Shown here: positions 18,591-24,000 of the stretch, piece by piece
Layout: each line of letters starts with the position of its first letter
How positions within the stretch are numbered: the first letter of the stretch is position 1
Origin: Glandiceps talaboti
Lineage: Eukaryota; Hemichordata; Enteropneusta; Spengelidae
Direction of reading: 5' to 3'
Assembly (NCBI RefSeq): GCF_964340395.1
Contig: NC_135556.1
Span: 13,299,910 to 13,323,909 of the forward strand
DNA: 24,000 nt
The notes under the pieces: model-generated
Told to the model about the DNA's origin: nothing
Database searches by the model: none
What the model saw: the letters and a program-made list of their open reading frames with translations, nothing else
Translations under genes and position numbers: made by a program

Positions 18591-18736
18591 TCTCCCATCT
18601 TGTCTATTTGCTGTCTGTGTGCTGTCTTCATGTTTACTGCTTTCAAATAACAAAAAAATTGTCTCGTAGAACAAATCTGTATTGAAAGATAGTTGTATGA
18701 ATTATACATGTAATTCTATTCCATCAGTGGTCTGTG

Positions 18737-19070
18737 TGTATGTGTGTGTGTATGTATGTATGTATGTATGTATATATTTATGTATGTATGTATGTATGTA
18801 TGTATGTATTTTATGTATGTATGTATGTATGTATGTATGCATGTATGTATGTATTTTATGTATGTATGTATGTATGTATGTATTTTATGTATGTATGTAT
18901 GTATGTATTTATTTATTTATGTATGTATGTATGTAATGTATGTATGTATGTATGTATGTATGTATTTATGTATGTATGTATGTATGTATGTATGTATGTG
19001 TATATGTATGTAATGTATGTATGTATGTATGTATGTATGTATGCATGTATGTATGCATGTATGTATCTAA
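18737..19070 (+). repeat. Large ATGT tetranucleotide array
   Basis: GTAT units with periodic TTTTAT, GCAT and TTAT interruptions. The long Met/Tyr/Val/Cys frames here are repeat artefacts. Confidence 0.97.
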
Positions 19071-19859
19071 GTATCTATGTACATCGATATATTGATGTAA
19101 ATATTTGGAGAAATATCTGGGGAGTGTTATCAAATTATATCACTTGGCTTGAGGACGTAATCTGTGTCACGATTTAACGTGTGAGTTGTTGATGGAAATC
19201 ATGACGTACAGGTGAATGCATAAAAACTACGTCATAGACTAGATATTTATAAATGTTGACATGCACGGTTTACAACAACAAAAGTCTCGTTAGTGTATTG
19301 TCGAAATCTGAAATTTTGAATGAACACATACCAACCGAGATCTCAGACACTACAGCAAATACCTCCACATCTGTTTAAAGGCTTACACTTTATTCGATTC
19401 TAAGTTTACAATTTTGCTACAATATACTCTATGTACGTAGCATTTTAATACCAAATCTATGTTTTTGTTCACTAGTGAAAATTATTCAAAAGAGAGATCA
19501 GACAAATTGTATATGGAAAGACAGCCATTACAAATAAATGAATGAATACATTGTACTAGTATTATTAAATGTAACATATGGTGTGCACAATCACATGTAC
19601 ATGGTGAATTAGCTTAGATGTCTGCCAAAGAGTTTGGAGAATACAAGATTGCTGGGGGCGGGGTTTATGCGAAAGCTACTTGTCAAAAATTTTGTATTTT
19701 GATAACTTTATGGTGGATCTATGTTTCAGAGTTTTTTTTCCCAGAATCACCGTATTAAACGCAACATAACTTTGCCACTTATCAAGTTATGGAAAGACAA
19801 CGACAGGTATCTTGGGATGGGCCAACGTGGCCATTTTATAATTTGCTATTACCACACTC
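19071..19859. other. Intergenic / sulfotransferase 3' flank
   Basis: Nothing recognised beyond the second minus-strand AATAAA at 19394-19389. Confidence 0.5.
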
Positions 19860-19865
19860 TTTATT
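19860..19865 (-). terminator. Candidate poly(A) signal of the sulfotransferase gene
   Basis: AATAAA on the minus strand, 209 bases past the stop codon. Another AATAAA lies at 19394-19389. Choice between them is not possible from sequence alone. Confidence 0.4.
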
Positions 19866-20073
19866 GACCTGAATGTTTTAATGTACCCAAATATTCTAAC
19901 CCATAGCGAATCTAATAACCATAAATTCACAGTGATCGGGACTTTAATCAGAAGTGGCAAAGGTAATTCCATATATTGTAGATGCTTCTGTACCATCCGT
20001 GAATTTCAATGTCTCCCCTGGTTTCGATGACGGAAATCTTCACTTTGTCTGTGGTAAGGCCGATAAAGGACAA

Positions 20074-21073
20074 TTAACAGTTCCAAATTTGATTTTTCTT
20101 GGCAATTTTCACACTCGTTCTAAACGCGTCTGAATGTAAAAGTTCACAGAATGAAGATTCGTTCCAATTGACACACTGCCTACTTACATCATTCTGAAGA
20201 GTTCGGAATTTTTCCAGATCAGCTGAAAAATCACCATCATAATTCCGTACCTTTTCCCAGAAAGTGTTGTTAAAGTATTCGTAAAACTTGATATCGAGTG
20301 TACCGAACTTGTTTATCATATCTACCACATCCGTAGTAATTGGAGGTTGATATACGGCATGTACCTTCATTGGAATGTACACCAAATCTTCAAACTCCCA
20401 ACACATTAATTTTCTGAGTAGTACCAGTGATTCATCGTAGTATTCTGTTAACATAACCAAGTCAAGTTCTTTGTCTAATCGTCGCAGTTCCGATGACAGT
20501 AACGTGTTATCTGTACTTCCCTGCAGGCGAAATCTGCTTAGATATAATTTAAGACGTCTTCGGCCTTTCTGAATAAATTCATCACATCTGAGTTTTATGT
20601 ATTCTTTAAACGGGTTTGGAGAGTTTGGGAAACCCCTGTCTCTACCAGAAAAATAAAAAGCAGATTTCAGCCGAGGGTAGGGTGATCTTATAATCGTTAC
20701 ATACTTGGCATCAAGGACTATCTCTTCCATGGCAGGTCGGTTGTAGAGTATGTGACTCGCCATTATGTTGTACCCAGGGAAATCACCGCAATTGTATTCC
20801 TTGATAATATAATGCTTTGAAGTTTCATCCTCCCGTATAAAAGAAGTGCGATATGGGTCGACAGCTGCAATAAGATTATGCTTCAAACCATATCTGTAGA
20901 TAATAGTTGACATCGTACTCCCACCAGTCTTAGCTGTTTTTATGAATATTATGTTCTTTTTCGGTTGACATATCATGGCGTTATCAACACTATCATTGTT
21001 AAGGTTACCAAATGCGGTCGGTTGACTTTCTGCGACCGCATTCTTCTGAACATAATTTTCTTTCATTTTTGAC
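20074..21073 (-). CDS. Exon 2 of galactose 3-O-sulfotransferase: luminal catalytic domain
   Basis: Carries all catalytic motifs. On the minus strand an ATG at 21066 is preceded by ACTTTACAG/GTCAAAA, a splice acceptor. An in-frame TAA lies at 21087-21085. The exon therefore most likely enters at 21073 in phase 2, adding Ala-Ser-Lys before that Met, instead of starting at the ATG. Confidence 0.9.
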
Positions 21074-21569
21074 CTGTAAAGTAATTACGATTTACGGTGT
21101 GAATAGCAAGTATATAAAGCCATCTATCGCACTCCTCGTCACATACATGTTTGAAAACCATATGACCACCCAGTCATTCAAATTTGAGAAACACGCTCAT
21201 AATTTATCGATGTGTGTATATATAAAATTGTAGAACTTATTCCAATAACATGGTCCTTTAGCCCCCGCCGTACGTTGGCCGGATGGTTAATCTAGCAGAC
21301 ATTCCCTATATATTAAGAGAATGTTTGCAATCCAGGCATGTATGGAGGCTAACATTCTGTACCATTAAAAGTTACAATTGTCAGTTCGTGAAGAACTGGA
21401 GTAGTACGTTGCTTGCTTTGCATCCTCCTGGTCCTTCCCTGACCCTTCTTTAAGTAATTAACACTTCCCCTACCCTTTATCAATTTCAAACGGTGTGTGT
21501 ATGTATGTATGTATGTATGTATGTATGTATGTATGTATGTATGTATGTATGTATGTATGTATGTATGTA

Positions 21570-21657
<88 letters not shown>

Positions 21658-21685
21658 TGTGCGTGCGTGCGTGCGTGTGTATGTA

Positions 21686-21717
<32 letters not shown>

Positions 21718-21859
21718 GGGGGTATATTATAATTTATAGGGTGATGTAAAAACACGCTTCCACTTACGCAATTGATGAGAAATTCCAGTCTTCGAAAATG
21801 TATATTTTGACGAAAAATAGAAACAAGACGGCAATAACGAGTATCCGAAATAGTAACAT
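20074..21859 (-). CDS. Galactose 3-O-sulfotransferase family protein (two coding exons)
   Basis: Joining 21859-21768 to 21073-20074 gives 363 residues. Role from family knowledge: Golgi type II enzyme moving sulfate from PAPS to the 3-OH of galactose on glycolipids or glycans (Gal3ST/cerebroside sulfotransferase family). Seen: a short N-terminus, then a hydrophobic anchor (about residues 2-22); the 5'-phosphosulfate loop KTAKTGGST (76-84); a conserved MASHILYN segment with H138; the 3'-phosphate motif [14 protein letters not shown] (R160, S168); and the family-typical [23 protein letters not shown]. Sequons lie at about 57, 299 and 335. It is somewhat shorter than vertebrate members (about 400-490). 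Exon 1 was found by its anchor and a GTAAGTG donor whose phase matches the exon 2 acceptor exactly. Which of the Gal3ST classes it belongs to cannot be told. It lies tail-to-tail with the death-domain gene. Confidence 0.88.
21494..21718 (+). repeat. GTAT / GT / GCGT compound microsatellite in the sulfotransferase intron
   Basis: Blocks in order: GTAT (to about 21575), GT, GCGT (21611-21675), GTAT, GT. It fills a third of the 694-bp intron (21074-21767). The rest of the intron shows nothing identifiable. Confidence 0.97.
21768..21859 (-). CDS. Exon 1 of galactose 3-O-sulfotransferase: signal anchor
   Basis: 92 nt. ATG at 21859 opens [18 protein letters not shown], then [12 protein letters not shown], and ends TTGC/GTAAGTG. 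That is one short basic-flanked hydrophobic helix, as in type II Golgi enzymes. The leftover GC plus the G of exon 2 makes GCG, keeping the catalytic frame. The start context is weak (TTTCATGT). Confidence 0.75.
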
Positions 21860-21866
21860 GAAACTT

Positions 21867-21896
21867 CTACATCGTCCTAGTAGAGAGAAAAGCCAT
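21867..21896 (-). promoter_or_regulatory. Possible upstream ORF or 5'-UTR splice acceptor before the sulfotransferase start
   Basis: An ATG at 21896 opens a nine-codon frame ending in TAG, seven bases before the main ATG. The same stretch contains TTTTCTCTCTACTAG, a good splice-acceptor look-alike ending at 21877. If used, the uORF would be intronic and a 5'-UTR exon would lie further upstream. Confidence 0.3.
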
Positions 21897-21982
21897 ACTT
21901 TTGAACCACAGACATTAATTTGCATACGAAAGTAACATCAGCGAGTTCCTACCAGGTAAATCGATTTCACTTTCCTACCCCA

Positions 21983-22129
21983 ACCACCACTGGTACCACC
22001 ACCGGTGCCACCAGTACCACCACCAGTACCACCACCAGTACCACCACCAGTACCACCACCACCACCACCACCACCACCACCACCACCACCACCACCACCA
22101 CCACCACCACCACCACCACCACCACCACC
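21983..22129 (+). repeat. CCA trinucleotide repeat with CCAGTA interruptions
   Basis: First half has a 12-bp higher-order period (ACCACCACCAGT), second half is pure CCA. It lies 120 bases upstream of the sulfotransferase start. The poly-Thr frame across it is not supported as a gene. Confidence 0.95.
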
Positions 22130-24000
22130 TAACCGAATTTTGTTTGACTTTGATAAGCCAAAATGTCCCTTAAATTACTAAAATACTTCATTTTTGTCAG
22201 TGGTATATCCAGTTCACGCAAATTCTTTTCCCCATAAGTGATGCGAGAGCATAGCATAAACTTGTTAGAACGTTGATAACAATACATTCAGACGTGTATT
22301 TTCCCGGTCAGTGGTAGAATGACAAGTTCCAAACACGATGCTGTATATTGTTCATTTAGGCGTGTCTTTACTTTGTGGCATGATCTGACAATAGTTGTAG
22401 AGTCAAGCCACAAATACAAGCAAGGCAATAACGTTTTGTTTGTAATGAAGGAAACAGAATGTCAATTAATGTCAGCCCTACCTTTAGAATCAGAGTAAGA
22501 ATTCCTATGCCTGGCATTAACTGTATGTACCTGATTATTTCCATTCATCTTTTTAACTGCTGTATTTCACAAACAGCCTCTAGGGTATGGCTTTCAAAAT
22601 ATCTGATTTTTAAAATAGACTCATCAATAGATTCATCATTGGGGGCGCGCCACGACATCAATTGGTGGCGTGCCCTCAACGACAAATCTTCCGGTATACA
22701 ATTAATTACCAACAAGTTCATACCTGTACTACAACTGTGGAAAGTTGTGGTGCCGAGCAAGAGAAAATGAAATACTACATCATGGAAAGCTAGAATACAT
22801 AAAATCAACTGTGCACCACGGGTGATTGACCCAATACACAAATTTGAATTACAAAACCAGTCATTTTTCCGCAAAATGATAAGCCTACAGGTCGCTAGGT
22901 GACTCTAAATTTTGATGGGGATTGCTGTGAAAAACTGATTACAAAGAACAAAAAATATTGAATTTCGAATGCAGAATTGTGACTTGTGGCTCGACTGTTT
23001 TTGGTTAATTTTTACCTTCTGGACTGGGTAAAGATACGGCCTACGATGGAACACAAGGACACGCGTACAACTTATTGCTTATTGTTTGTTTATTGTTGTT
23101 TTCCTAAGGAAAATAAATATCACACGAATCCTGCTACTGCAAATGTATCAATATACGATCTATACTAATCAACAGTTTTGAAGTCCATACTAGACTGAGC
23201 TTACATATTTGGGTGTGCACTTATTTAAAGTTTGGTAGCTGTCGTCTGTAAATTGCGGCCACCGTCCATCAAAAAGTTGTTTGAATTATCTGCTCACAAA
23301 ATACCACATTATTATATAGGTTGGGGACAGTTAAATTGAATCTCTGTGTAACCTTTTTATTTCTTGAAAATAGCAACTGTGTTATGTATCAGGTGCTCAG
23401 CTCCAGGAGAATAGCGAAGAACAAACAGCGTCCTCAACGGTGGATTTGACGGTTACACTAAAGCTTTGGAGGCTATCTTGAGGTGACACAAAAATACAGA
23501 AAACTTTATTTCGAGAATAATAAGAATCGATAAATGAAGGGACATCTCTCCTGTATTAGTAGAAATACCCATATCACAAATCTACCATAGGAAAGGTTAT
23601 CGTTTGTGTGCCCCGTTGCTTATTTTAAAATGGTCCCAGTTCGATCACGAATTAACAGCCGAGTCGAGTCCGCCCTTTTTTTCCCCAAAGTTCGAGGATG
23701 CCTGTACCTGACTTGAATATTAAAGTTGCTTTGTTAGCATTTCGACATTCGCTACGAAAATTCAGGAGGCTTTTAGATGAAAAAAAATTGAAAGGACTTC
23801 GTGATATTTACTTTACTGTATATATTATGCGGTATGCAATACCCAAGATAACTAACCAACAGGTTGGACTAAGAAGTACGCTGAAATAGAGTACTCCAAG
23901 GGGATATCAAATATACATGAGATGTGTGGACGTACTGTGATTATATGTATACATAAGAAAATTGAAAAGGTCTTGTACTTACCTTGGACTGAACTTTGAC
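22130..24000. other. Stretch without a supportable gene
   Basis: Contains a GC-rich hairpin (GGGCGCGCCAC at 22643-22653 against GTGGCGTGCCC at 22665-22675) and a few short frames (22459-22770, 23698-23889) with no recognisable product. The distal sulfotransferase promoter may lie here. Confidence 0.5.

Noticed and set aside
18737-19070. CRISPR-like spaced repeats
   Set aside because: Simple tetranucleotide repeat with irregular interruptions; no repeat-spacer structure and a eukaryotic context.
21920-22132. Poly-Thr frame
   Set aside because: Translation of a CCA array with no supporting splice or domain context.
22459-22874. Overlapping frames of 103 and 109 codons on opposite strands
   Set aside because: No domain, no codon-level signal by eye, mutually overlapping.
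23401-23481. Exon-like segment LQENSEEQTASSTVDLTVTL ending in TGA
   Set aside because: A possible acceptor precedes it, but there is no upstream exon or family match to support it.
23698-23889. 63-codon plus-strand frame MPVPDLNIKV... with a good start context
   Set aside because: Composition is plausible for coding, but no family is recognised and no splice partner is evident. RNA-seq would decide.
1-24000. tRNA, rRNA or other structured RNA genes
   Set aside because: No complete tRNA cloverleaf or rRNA segment recognised. The B-box-like sequence near 12515 is part of a degenerate repeat.

Overview
The window is eukaryotic genomic DNA from an animal. Coding sequence is split into short exons bounded by GT..AG introns. 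Introns are AT-rich and full of GT/GTAT microsatellites and hairpin-forming (foldback) elements. The gene content (a death-fold receptor-like protein and a galactose 3-O-sulfotransferase) and the repeat style fit an invertebrate deuterostome such as an amphioxus or acorn worm. The sequence alone does not settle the species.

Layout. 1-1031: simple repeats, then a possible promoter segment. 1032-14887, plus strand: one gene that I reconstruct from 14 coding exons by following splice sites and phase. The exons sum to 2988 nt, exactly 995 codons plus stop. The predicted protein has, in order: signal peptide; an ectodomain module with ten cysteines; a Thr-rich mucin-like stalk; one transmembrane helix; a long acidic/Pro/Ser-rich cytoplasmic tail with a 15-residue tandem repeat; two Ig-like domains; and a C-terminal death-fold domain. 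Introns 3 to 13 are all phase 1. 14888-18700: long 3' UTR and/or intergenic DNA with repeats and a good candidate poly(A) site. 18737-19070: a large ATGT microsatellite. 20074-21859, minus strand: a two-exon galactose 3-O-sulfotransferase, tail-to-tail with the first gene. Its short first exon encodes the membrane anchor and is separated from the catalytic exon by a 694-bp intron. 21860-24000: its upstream region, with a large CCA repeat and no supportable further gene.

The most interesting object is the plus-strand gene. Its topology places two Ig-like domains in the cytosol next to a death domain. Each Ig domain has lost one of the two canonical disulfide cysteines, and the losses are on opposite strands of the fold, as expected for Ig folds living in a reducing compartment. 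MALT1 is the known precedent for cytosolic Ig folds beside a death domain (order DD-Ig-Ig). I know of no well-described membrane receptor with the order TM-tail-Ig-Ig-death. The two genes show no evident functional link beyond being neighbours.
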